Source: Pyrenochaeta sp. MPI-SDFR-AT-0127
Lineage: Eukaryota > Ascomycota > Dothideomycetes > Pleosporales > Cucurbitariaceae
Direction: 5' to 3'
NCBI GenBank assembly: GCA_020747015.1
Contig: JAGTJM010000065.1
Location: 62,001-126,000 of the forward strand
DNA length: 64,000 nt
The notes beneath the pieces are model-generated. The model saw only the letters and a program-made list of their open reading frames with translations. It did no database searches and had not been told where the DNA came from. Positions 22,112 to 32,927 of this stretch are shown here, one piece after another. A program made the translations under genes and the position numbers. Numbering within the stretch: position 1 is the stretch's first letter; every line of letters begins with the position of its first letter.

Positions 22112-23310
22112 TCAAGAGATTATACGGACATTGTTGTTGAGGTTCAAGTTCACGGCGTTCTCAGTAGTGCCCATGATCACTCCCGTAAGATAGCCACCAA
22201 GATTGAGATTGTTATTCCCCATGGTAACATTCGCAACAGTAGTTCCGTTTTTCTGTAAAAGAAAACATGTGAGCATCAACGTTGCAGAAAGTCTACTAGA
22301 AGACTTACCATGACCTCATCTGTGCTTTTGCTAAAATTATCAATCATCTCTTTGATTTTCCCAGTCACCAGTTGGTATGCCGTCGTGTCGGCACTTACAT
22401 ATCTGCACATTGCTGTATGGTTAGCGTTAATCCCGATTTGTGGGTATCCAACCAATGTTGCTGAATCGGCGGTCACAATGAGCCCAACATTCTTCTTCTT
22501 CTTGATTGTAGCAATCTCCTCGAAGAAGCATGCGATTTGTATTGGCTTCAGCTCCTTGGACGCTAGTCGGCTTTGCAACAGCATGTGGAAGTCAACGCTG
22601 ATTGATTGAAGCTTTTTGGAGCGTTTGTCAAGATCATTGATCGTTTGGTCATTAGTATCACCGCCCATCCAAGCAAATACCTGCCTTGCCATTGTCGCCC
22701 ATGGGGCTTTGGCAGAGCCTTTGAATGGAGTTCCGAGAAACAGAGCGCCATAGGTGTGATCAACGACCCCCTTGCCTTGAGCATCTGTTTCATATTTGCC
22801 TGCTAAAGCGTTTGCAACGACAAGCCCTCCCAGTGAGTGTGCAACAAATATTATTGGGCGATTTGACTGACATTTAGAGCAACGTTAGTTTTCAGGTGTG
22901 AACGAACTTTGTAGAGAGTTCATGCTTACGGTTTTCGACACACGACGATAATTGCCGAGCTTTAGGATCAAACTTGTCGAGTGATGATCTATTTTCGTGT
23001 GTGAAACTGGTTCTGGGAGGATCGGATAGAATGTTGCAAATTCTGTGAGATATCCGAAGCTAAAAATACGAGATTCCTTGATCGTTTTGGGAAGAAGTTC
23101 TGCAGGCCAATAAACCTTGAATTCTTCATCGTCCTCTTTATAGACTGCCTCCCATGTTGTTCTTGGATTCCCTCGAAGTCCATGAACAAATACTATACTG
23201 CAGCTATGTTAGGTTGCGTAAAAGAATAAGCATTTAACGTACTCCACCACAGAATCAATGCCACCGTCATAGAGTTCGGTCAAACCATCTGCGGCAATAT
23301 TAAGCTCCAT
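22112..23310 (-). CDS. SesB/SERAC1-like alpha/beta hydrolase with C-terminal amyloid-type motif
   Basis: Exons 23243-23310, 22930-23197, 22309-22866 and 22112-22252 give 344 residues. The hydrolase core starts with VFVHGLRGNPRTTW (residues 25-38, oxyanion region). The nucleophile elbow AHSLGG puts Ser at 123, LFLGTPFKGS follows, and NHTAMCRY offers the catalytic His near 284. This is the lipase-like fold of SesB proteins, effectors in fungal programmed cell death. The last exon alone (residues 299-344) encodes an Asn/Gly-rich tail with GNNNLNLGGYLTGVIMG at 310-326. The same pattern recurs at the N-terminus of the NLR encoded divergently 717 bp away. NNNLNL and its mirror LNLNNN frame the tail. 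The predicted role is an effector activated by templated amyloid assembly; this is inference from architecture. Confidence 0.85.
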
Positions 23311-24027
23311 TGGTTGATGGCTGCGAAGAAATTTCGGATGGATGTTGCTTCAAAAGATACTATCTAAGCAAGACCGTCAATGGGTGGGTGCGAAGTTCTT
23401 ATGCGTTCCAAACCACACAAAATATATGTGTAAGTGCCCATGCATGCAGGGTTTGTGTTTAGAGAGGGTGCTTCCGGCCAGGGACCTCAAACCCTCATAG
23501 GGTCGCAAAACCATTGCCCACATTTGGAGAAGGGATTTTCTTCAGCTGCCATTGGAACCGTAGGGCCTGATAGGTGCCGGAACATGCTGTGCAACTTTTG
23601 GCTTGATCATCGATCAATGGGAATTGAAGTGGATTGACCGGATGAACGTGAGAACTAAGGTATCTGTGACTAGGTTAGGCGAATCTGGCATGTTTGTTTC
23701 AGCTGATGGAACCGCGACAAGGGACTGCGGTACGGGCCGGCCTATTACTGGTGAATGACGCACACCCAGTTACGTGTCTTGACAAATCCGGCGACTCCAC
23801 AGCTGGAATACGAGCTGCGGTTCTTAATCCTTGGTAGTAAGCTACGGGGCGCGCGAGCATGCTCGCCTATTTGTTCTCTCCAGTTGCGCGCTCGCATCAG
23901 CACCCTGATCACTTCGAAGCTTCGGTATGAAAACTCTCCATATGCTCCTGGGTACTATAGGTGCTTTGATCCCGAAAGCCTGGGTCAATGGTAAATCTCA
24001 GGCTGTTTAATTTTCTATCTACATATC
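23311..24027. promoter_or_regulatory. Divergent promoter of the hydrolase/NLR pair
   Basis: This 717-bp interval lies between the start codons of the alpha/beta hydrolase gene (minus) and the NLR gene (plus). Head-to-head arrangement suggests co-expression. No coding exon and no specific site was recognised. Confidence 0.4.
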
Positions 24028-27000
24028 ATGGCTCCAGAGCTTTCTCGTTCGCCAGCAGACACGGTAAATTTTGGCGCGCTGAACCTCGAGGAGCGGGGTT
24101 GCTCAAAGACTGAGCCCCACGATAAGAACCATGAAGAAAATGCCATGAAGCATTCTGAAGTTTCCATAAACCATGGAAATAGTAATCTTACTGTCGGAGG
24201 TGTTGGAACTGGATACATCAATGGGCCGGCGAGTATGAAGTCTGTCTCACGAGGTAACGATTCGGTACTGACTTCATGAGATATCCATGTCGAAAACTAC
24301 GGGTTAGGTAGGCAGACTATAAACCGCGTTCCATACACTCGCGAATTCTAATTCAATGTGCAGATGTACATGGACGACCTAAATCTCACAGAATCTCCTC
24401 TTTCGATCGAAAACAGCTCCCTAATTTTGTCGATAGAGACGAAGAGCTTGAAACTCTACACAAAGTCTTGAACAGGATTCCAGCAGAGAACATTCCATCG
24501 AGTTGCGTTATATGGGGAATGGCTGGCATAGGGAAGACTTGGCTTGCGTACAGATATCGTGCTCAAAAAGTCCCTGAAAACTATTGTGCTATCTTTTTAA
24601 GATCTTCAAGTCCAGATACTCTCGAAGAGTCGGTAGATGAAGCTTTGAGACAGATGAGCATTCACCCTAGCCATGAACTTAAACTGCACAAAAAGGTTGA
24701 GAAACTGAAGGCGTGGCTGGAAGATGTTTGCTTTCTAGAAACTGCTTGCAAGGGTTGGCTCCTCGTTCTCGATGATGTCAGGGATGAAACTTTGCAAAAT
24801 GTAAAAAATGTTATTCCGGCTCGGGCAAACGGGGGCAAGGTACTGATAACGACGAGATCGAGGCCTATCGCGAAAGATATCACTTCAGTCTCACTGGCTC
24901 CTGATATCAACCGATGCTATGAGATCAAGCTACCTGGCCCAGACTGGGCAGTCTCGTTATTCTCTTGTTATTACAATGCACAAGCCCACGAGAAGGAAAA
25001 GATTAGAGACATTGTCGAGGCTGTTGGGTGTCTTCCCTTGGCAGTAGAGATTGCAGCGAACAGGGCGTCTCATCACACTGTGGAAAGTGTTTGGAGCGAA
25101 AGGCTTAATGTGAGTCAAGATTTACGGATTCCGGTTGATCGATGGGGTACAAGCTGATGATGTATGGCTAGGCACATGACTGGGAAACCACGATAACAAA
25201 CTACGATGATCATCCTCGTTTCCGACGAGAAATGATTCTTAAAAATGCCTTTGACTTCTTGTTGGATTTGCCAAATAAATCGAGAGGTAACGAGGCCGCA
25301 CTTTTTGGAGATCTATCGTTTCTAGATCCGACTTCTATCAGCATCAGCCTCTTGGATCAACCACTCACGATGTCACAAACATTCTCGCAAAAGCTAAGAT
25401 CTTTTGGAGCCATGATACCATATCAAATGCCTTCCATCCTGTCATCCTCGCCAGAGAATATATCACACACGATCAACAGCCTTGAAAGATTGTCTCTTTT
25501 GACCCAAGGTGTTAACGGAGAGCAGAAATTCATATGGATCCACTCGCTTGTGCAAACGATAAGTAGAAATGACTTGTTCAACAGACGCATCTCAAATAAG
25601 CATATTGAGTGTGTAGTCAAAAGGCTTGACACGGCACTGAATTTCGGAAGAGATCACAACGGAACCCCTCCAAGTCTAATCCAAGTCAAGGAAGTCTCAC
25701 GGCACGTTGGGTCTTTACTTGACTGGATTTTTGAATTAAGACCACCATCTTCGGAGGAGCATGCTCTTCGGCTGTTAACCTTACGCGATACTATTGTTCA
25801 TATCTTCCTGGAAGCTGGACGATATGACGACGCATGGAGTGTTGCTCAGGATATATACAAACGGAGGGTTGAATTACATGGACTCGACCATTTTCAAAGT
25901 GTCAAGGCCTTAGATCTTTGTGGAACCACACACCGCTGTTGGGGCCGGTATGCTGAAGCTGAAGAATATCACGCGCTGGCCCTGAAAACGGCCGAGGAAA
26001 TAGAAGCAAAGAGATATCGGCGCAGAACTGTTGAAGGGAAAACTTTACTTGAATGCAAAGAAAGTTGGGCGTTACTACTTTACTGTCAAGGAAGATATAA
26101 AGACGCTCTCAAAGAAATGACAGATGTAGAGCAGGACAGAAGATTGCTCTTTGACAACTACCATCCTACACTCTCTGGAAGATGTCATGAAAATCTCTGT
26201 CTCCTCTATCAATCTTGTGGGGATTACGAAAGAGCAAAGGAATATGTTGAGTATGTGATCGATCCCACGGCAAGAGCCGTTTGTCATGGACTATTATTGC
26301 AGAAGTTGGGGAAATTCGAGGACGCAAAAAAGGAAGTGGGGCAGGCGTTCAAAGAACAAGAGCTTCGATTCGGCCAAAAGCATCTCCTGACCCTCAGAAG
26401 TCTACACATCTACGCATCTGTGCTAATAGACCAAGGAAAGTATGTCATAGCGGAGAAATACATGATGAAAGTCTGGAGAGAAAGAACGAGAAGGATTGGA
26501 AAAATGCACCCAGAAACATTGAGCAGCCAGTCTATGCTGGCGCAAGTACATCTTTGTCAAGGCAGGGACGAAGAAGCAAGATCTGAGGCACTGACGGCTT
26601 TTGATAGGCAGGTTGAGGTACTAGGCCGTAACCATCCAGATACGCTTTCCACCCTTACCGTACTTGCATTTATCCAGTTCCGGCGTGGCAATTTCACGGA
26701 GGCAGCGAAGTCGTATGAATCAATTTACGAAATCAGGCGAGAGACACTCGACCGTAGGAAAACCCTTACTCTAAAGGCTCGTCATCACCCCCTCACTCTA
26801 GAGGCCCGCGCAGACCAAGCCCGCATGCTCTCCCTGCTGGGTGACCCTTTGGGGGCTGAGCAAAGACTTAGGATCGTCCAAAATAAGCAAGCAAATGAAC
26901 TTGGTGAGTTTCACTTGAGTACGCTTGCTAGTGCAAGTGCACTTGCATGGGAGCAATTCAACTTGGGTCGGTATACGAATGCGTCAGAAACGGCTTATGT

Positions 27001-28210
27001 TGCTTGGGTATTACAGGAAGGAATCTTGGGGCGAAATCACCCAACCGTTTTGACTTGTCTTCACCAGTACGCTGTGATGCTTCGGCATCAAGGGCTGTTC
27101 CAAGAGGCGGAAGCCTTGAGTAAGAGAGCATGGAAGTCTCGACATAGTGCTTTTATTGCTGGTAATCTGCCTCAGCCCGACCAGTCCCAGGATGACTTAT
27201 CAAAAGTCACTCATCCTGATATTCTTGCTTCTCTAGATAGCCATTCTTTGGCACTTTACTACATGGGTCACCGCAAGCGCGCATTAAAATTATGCTCAGA
27301 AGCATTGAAGGGACGGCGAAAGATTCTAGGTGATTCGCATCCAGAAACATTGGAAAGTCTTGATAGCTACTCTTTTATTCTCCTCGATCTCGATAAAGAC
27401 GCAGCTGTGCAAGTACGCGAAGCACTAGAAGCGAGAAAGAACCTGCCCCCAGACCATCCGAAATGGTTGTTAAGCCGCTACAATCTGGCTGCAGTTTTGT
27501 TTTGTGAGGGGAAGTATGCAAAAGCAGAACAAATAAGCAATGAAACAATGGAAAAGAGGGCTCAAAAATTGGGACGAAATCATCCAGACACGCTATCTAG
27601 CATGCATCAGGTTGGATTGTTTCATGAACATGCTGGAAAATTTCCAGAGGCGGAACATTTCTTCAGAGACGCATTCACTGGGAGGAAGTCGCTATTGGGC
27701 ATTGTTCACCGAGACACACTAGCGAGTCTTTTGCACTACAGTAATGCATACTCAAAGCACTGCACACAATCACAGCTTCGCGACTTGATAGTCTCAGAAC
27801 TACATGTCCAGGCAATGTCTCTACCAAGAGCCCTATTGGAACATCGCGATGCTGAATACGGATGCTTGACAAGGATAGCTCTCAAAGTCTTCTCTGAAGA
27901 TGTCAGTGAGCAGATAATGGGGGGCATGGATGACTTTTTACGGACCTGTCGCGCGGAGGTAAAAGAGTTCGTCAAGGGTTACTCGAACATAATCATTGCG
28001 AGGGATTATTTGAAGCAGGGCAAAGGAAAGCATGCCGAGGAAGAATTAAAAGTGCTGCAGTCAAGCCCGGAAGTTCGAGCTCTGGTCGGGCTGGCTCTCC
28101 TTCAACAGTCAACAGTGAAAGAAGCAGAGTCTTCTATATCGCAAGGATTTGGTGCGGGTCAGAGTTGCGATGAATGTGTCAGCATAGTCAGCGAGGAGAC
28201 CATCAAATGA
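24028..28210 (+). CDS. NB-ARC/TPR NLR-like STAND protein with N-terminal amyloid-type motif
   Basis: Exons 24028-24253, 24364-25109 and 25172-28210 give 1336 residues. Exon 1 encodes a polar N-terminus whose residues 50-66 read GNSNLTVGGVGTGYING, matching the C-terminal motif of the neighbouring hydrolase at 10 of 17 positions. The NB-ARC switch follows: P-loop GMAGIGKT at 127-134, Walker B LLVLDDV at about 208-214, KVLITTRSR, and GCLPLAVEIAA for the GLPL motif. From about residue 480 to 1250 there are many kinesin-light-chain-type TPRs with LGRNHPDTLSTL and similar. This is the architecture of the fungal STAND receptor PNT1, which seeds an adjacent lipase effector through a shared motif. The frame ends in a TGA followed by 87 further open codons. 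Confidence 0.9.
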
Positions 28211-28474
28211 TTGGTTTGGGACGATGTCAGTGCTTACGCTTCTGTACACATGAAGCTGAAGGTACGCATATCTTCATCATGTGAGGACAATGAGCCAACG
28301 GGAGGCCCACTAAGTTTTGCAGTAGAAAATTTGAACGATGGTGAAGTGTACTTTATGAGGATAATCCCTGGAAAGGGCATGCCTAGGAGGGATCTGATAT
28401 TAGATTCTGTATCGCCTGACAAGGATGTTGTCCAGCACAACCCTCACATGCGCCGATCGTTCATCTTCATATAG
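28211..28474 (+). other. In-frame continuation beyond the NLR stop codon
   Basis: Directly after the TGA at 28208-28210 the same frame stays open for 87 codons, to a TAG at 28472. The stretch is polar, with a GMPRRDLILD segment, and has no recognised domain. It could be a former C-terminus cut off by a nonsense mutation, an exon reached by an intron that skips the TGA, or a chance open frame. No start codon is present at its beginning. Confidence 0.3.
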
Positions 28475-28935
28475 AATTCCAGATTTTCAATTTTTGTTTG
28501 GAGCAACAGGCTATCACCTAATTCTGTGAGGTTCCTATTGTTTATAGAATATAAGGACCTTCTTGCTGTTGTGAGACCTCAGCGTAAAAAAATCCTCCTC
28601 AAACCCGATGTCTAAACTTTTTGCATGACAACCCGACAAGGCGGAACTCATATTCTGTTTTACCACTTTGGCACGCGGTACTGTTGGCCTACTGTCTTTG
28701 CTCTCAAAAAGTCAAGTTTTGCTGAAACCCTCAGGTCACGTGGACTGCGGCTAGAAACCTGCGTGGGGCCACCAGGTATCAGGCGGGCAATCAGCTTACG
28801 ATACAACCTGCGACATCAAGGCTCAGATATAACTACTATCATTCACGGACGAGATTCTACTCTAAATAATTTACTGCCTATTATATTTTGAATGTGACAT
28901 AGCGAAAAGCATTGCTAAAGACTGCTTGCCGAGTG
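28475..28935. other. Intergenic, promoter of the HET gene
   Basis: No recognised feature. A short open frame at 28625-28891 has no similarity that I can identify. Confidence 0.4.
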
Positions 28936-30754
28936 ATGGGTGATTCGGGTAAGCCGCCAACTTCTTAGCTTTTCGAAGCACTATTTGACCTGCCCAGCAG
29001 CGCGACGCCCTTCCAATCGCGAAATCCGCGTTTTGGACCTGTTACAAGGAGAAAAGAACGATGAGGTAAAATGTGAAGTCCGTATTGTGGATTTAGATAG
29101 AAGTCCTGAGTATGAGGCCCTATCATATGTCTGGGGCAACTATGGAGAGCGGATGAAGATCATTGTATCTGCCTGCTCTGTTTTCATAACCCCCAATCTT
29201 CATGCTGCTCTTATACGGTTACGGTATCCGGGCAAAATCCGAACGTTATGGATCGATCAACTCTGTATTGAGCAGGATGACAACATCGAGAAAGCCAGCC
29301 AGGTGGCTTTGATGAGAGATATCTATCGCCAGTGTTTGCGATGCATCATCTGGCTGGGCGAGATTTCCGAATCGTTATCAAACTTCTCAACCCATGACGC
29401 TGAAGCGGTTTTCGAGTTTCTCAGAACAGTAGCAGTGGCCGAGAACTCTCCAATCCATGAGTTACCAACTCTCTTCCAAGACACTATAGACGGAGAGAAT
29501 GCTCGAAAAGCGTTTTCGGCCTTTGCCATGTACGGGAATTCCTGGTGGACACGCATCTGGACCGTTCAAGAAGCTATCATACCAATGTCAGCGGACCTAA
29601 TATGGGGTCACCTCTCCATATCCCGAGACGACGTCATGTTAACTTCCCGTCTTCTTCGGACTCATTTGATGCAATCATATTTTCCGCAATCGTTCAAACA
29701 CAAAAGAGTGCAATATTACGATCTTCTGAGACAACTACTATATCCAGTGCATGCATTTAACCACGCCATTCACCACGATGGACCACTTGATTTACTGATG
29801 CGATGGCGACATAGAGATGCCACAGATCCACGAGACAAAGTCTATGCATTGCTTGGCCTTGTTGCTGAAAGCGCACTTCCTAGTGCTCGGGATTGCGACT
29901 ATAGGATTACCGTTCCAAGTCTCTTCAGCAAAGTCACTGTAGACTTGATTCTTTCAGAAGAGAATCTTAGACCACTCATAGGGTCGAGTGAGATGTTGCA
30001 TAAAACGCCAAAGCTACCGACCTGGGCCATCGATTTCGCGTGTTCCAACCGCGTGGGAAAACGACAGCTAAAGTGGTGGGGGCATTCTCACCGTTATCGA
30101 CAATTCTCAGCATGTAAAGGGCAGGCTCTACAGGTTGCAACTTCTAGCGACGCAACCATTTTGATGTTGACTGGAGTTTTCGTTGATGAGATCTCAGCGG
30201 TCCATTCAGCTTGCTCGTTCCGCGAGAGCGAAGCCATAGATGACCGGAAACTTTACGAAACTATCGAGACATGCAAAGATCTGCTTCACAAGCATTACAA
30301 TGCTCGCACGCAACACCAGGAGTACATTGGAGGGGGCTCGTTAAAATCAGCGTTATGGCGAACAATGATTGGTGATTTAGTCATGGCGGAGTTTCCTGTT
30401 GAACGAGCTAAAGCAACCCAAGAGGCTTTTTATAATGAGTTGGTCGATCAACTTGCGTTGGGGAGCGGAACCGGATTGCTTTATGAGTCACTCTCTGGTA
30501 TGGTTACAAATCATGCTTTCTTCATCACGAATCGTGGCTATATAGGCATTGGATCCCCTGAGACCAGGACCGGAGACCTGGTCTGGGTATTTTACGGCGG
30601 AAAAGTGCCATTCGTAATGCGAAATAGAGTTGAAGGAGATGTTGGTGAGATATCTCATGGACTGACATTGGTTGGTGATGCGTATGTGCACGGCATGATG
30701 GACGGTGAAGCAGTTCCAGACACTCATAAAGCGACTACTGTTCTGATTTATTGA
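28936..30754 (+). CDS. HET-domain (heterokaryon incompatibility) protein
   Basis: Exon 2 (28998-30754) contains nearly the whole protein. It has no early Met, so I propose a 13-nt first exon 28936-28948 joined across a 49-nt intron (GTAAGC..CCCAG), giving 589 residues that begin MGDSAARRPSNREIRVLDL. The HET domain spans about residues 35-190: YEALSYVWG, LHAALIRLR, LWIDQLCIEQDD, MRDIYRQC, CIIWLG. The C-terminal half is typical of the family and ends in VGDAYVHGMMDGEA. HET-domain proteins trigger cell death on recognition of non-self in vegetative fusion, and some act downstream of STAND receptors. It follows the NLR on the same strand, but no shared motif with the hydrolase/NLR pair was found. 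Confidence 0.85.
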
Positions 30755-31160
30755 GCATTTTCAATGTAGTCAGATATATTAGGGAATCCTGCATCAAGTC
30801 GTGCTAGATTGACAAATTCAATAACAATCCTGCGTTGCTGATATTTGAATACGTCGCTATGTACTGGCTTTCCATCGCAAATTCTGACAGAATAAAAAGA
30901 ATCTACGAAAAAAAAGCTAGGTTGTATGGTTTGGACTGGCTGCAAATCTTCGTCTCCTTAATTGACATAACGACAGATTTTTGCATGGACTTCACGCAAC
31001 ATACTCCCTAGCCTGCTAAGTAGGCGAATCTTAAATTACACTAGTAACAAACCTACACTCCGACAAAATGCTATACCTGAATGTGCCAGTTAGCGAGCTG
31101 TGTTGATACCATCAGAATTGAAACCCGAGGTTCTTTTATCTCTATTCCCATCGGAGACAT
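30700..31160 (+). repeat. HET 3' end and flank, source copy of a segmental duplication
   Basis: The last 54 bases of the HET gene and about 400 bp of its 3' flank recur, diverged, at 31947-32280. The best conserved parts are GACGGTGAAG, CATAAAGCGACTACTGT and the block around 30945-31120 (TTCGTCT, TTGACAT, GACTTCAC, ACTAGT-ACAAACCT, GTGCCAGT). The two copies bracket a broken esterase gene. Confidence 0.6.
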
Positions 31161-31252
31161 ATCATTATGGATTGACTATCGAATGCGGACTCTGACACCC
31201 CCATGCCCATCCTGCTATATCGCCGAAGTTGAGGTGGTACATACGGAGGAAT

Positions 31253-31955
31253 CTAGGCAATACCAAACCACTTCAGATCCTCAACTTCGTCGGGCGGTCC
31301 TACATGTCCAAAATTTAGCGCAATATACCCGACTCACTTTGTCCCGTCACCATAAAGTATCTTCATGTATCCCAACTCCGGTATTTTGGTAGTATTGCAT
31401 GAAAAATGCAAGCCACGGATGCTAGACCACTCTTTCGACTGCTCACCGAAATTGGAATATTTTACCAGCCAATCCGCCGTTCCATGCCAAGTAGCGAAAC
31501 GTGGATACTTTCCAGAATAACCGGGATACATGGCTCTCACGGTATTGATTCATTCTTGTTGTGTTCTTGATGGCCTCTCCATTGGGACATTTACGGCCAG
31601 ACACAATCGGGCCTGAGCCGGGAGAGCCTAGGTAGCATCCAGCTGGAACATCGGAATAGCAGGACGGAGCTTCAATGAGCTCTTGGTGTGCTGAAGGCGG
31701 AGGTGCAAGTTAGTATCTGTCTCATTTGTACTGAGTGGGTATCAATTTACTGACGATGAAGACATTGGTCATCGTGCAGCCATTCCAGTGACAAATACTT
31801 TGGACGGATCGGCGTTGAACTTCTGCATAGTCCATTTGATCATGTTGGAAAGACTCTGATTGTCTCCACCAGTATCACATTTCAGACCTCTTGTAGTATT
31901 GACTTCCCAGCATTTCTCCTCCAAGTTGCTAAACGGGAACAGAACGGACGGCGAG
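31253..31955 (-). pseudogene. Broken CE1 acetylxylan esterase
   Basis: Minus-strand pieces match family CE1 acetylxylan esterases in order: VLFPFSNLEEKCWEV, NQSLSNMIKWTMQKFNADPSKVFVTG, MTNVF in a shifted frame, VPAGCYLGSP, MYPGYSGKYPRFATWHGTAD, GYMKILYGDGTK, and GHVGPPDEVEDLKWFGI. Live enzymes read V-T-G-S-S-S-G at the nucleophile elbow, but here the serine site is replaced (VTGMAAR). A single-base frameshift lies near 31780 and a stop at 31334-31336 follows GDGTK. The 5' third, including the signal peptide, is missing and the break abuts the duplicated HET tail. This is a dead gene, formerly for a secreted hemicellulose deacetylase. Confidence 0.75.
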
Positions 31956-32280
31956 AAAGTCCCAGAGAGCCATAAAGCGACTACTGTACGGTTTTTATTA
32001 AGGTATTCCACAAAGTATGAGTATTCTAGTAGGACATACTGACTCAACTTTCATGACTTGGACGGGTGGCAAACATTCGTCTTTCTAATAGACATCGTGG
32101 CAGATCTTTTCATAGACTTCACATCAGGGACGCACTGGCATGACAAGGCGACGATTCGTAAGCTCCACTAGTTACAAACCTTCACTCCAACACATGTCAT
32201 ACATGAGTGTGCCAGTGAGGGACCTGTGTTGACAATATCATGATCGTTATTGAGAGTGTTTTATCCCCGACCCCTCGGAG
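31947..32280 (+). repeat. Diverged duplicate of the HET 3' end and flank
   Basis: This is the second copy of the segment at 30700-31160. It starts with GACGGCGAGA, keeps CATAAAGCGACTACTGT, loses the HET stop codon, and continues through CTTCACATCAG to a GTGCCAGTGAG block. It overlaps the truncated 5' end of the esterase relic by about 9 bp, which locates the rearrangement breakpoint. Confidence 0.6.
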
Positions 32281-32927
32281 AGTCTGCTTATTCGGTATCT
32301 CGCACACGAATGGCAACATCAAGTTTCATATTATTAGATTAAAAAGATGCTCGGAGGTCATTGAATCTTGACTTTAATCGGTTCTTTTTACGCAATTAGA
32401 CTTAGCAGCCGGACTCTGTTCGTCACGAAGGTCACGTATACAAATCTGCACGGCATGATTCGGCCTTCATAGTCATTGTCCGACCGCGTTCCTGGTAGCC
32501 ACGGAGTACGAAGAACCCATAGCGCTGCATACTTTACTTCTTTAAACACAGAAAGATCCACAATACCCGCAGATCTTTGCAACATGCAGAAGCAGGGCAT
32601 ATCAACGTGCAGTGCAGTGGTGGGGACCTAATTGAGGATCGGGGATTCGCGTCAAGCAGACGCCGAGCATCGGCTGTTGGTGAAGCGACACAATGCCGAT
32701 GTAGTACCAGACGTGAAACGTCTCCAGGCCATTCCAAAATATGAAGTAAATGTAGTACTGGATGTCCAAGCCATACCAGATTCGGATACAGTGTGTTTAT
32801 TCAGATCTTCTTCTTAAGGTCTCCTGATCCTTTGCTCTGCCGTTTTCGTTATACACAATACCCCTTCTACTTTCATTACTTCATCGCTGGAAATCATACC
32901 TCAAAGGTATCAACAAAGTATAAAATC
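32281..32927. other. Intergenic, no gene supported
   Basis: This lies between the duplicated HET tail and the P450. A minus-strand stretch at about 32600-32790 reads like a membrane protein fragment (YYIYFIFWNGLETF) but is too short and broken to assign. Confidence 0.35.

Noticed and set aside
32530..32800. Transporter-like fragment on the minus strand (YYIYFIFWNGLETF)
   Set aside because: Too short, with no conserved transporter motif before or after; chance hydrophobic frame is as likely.
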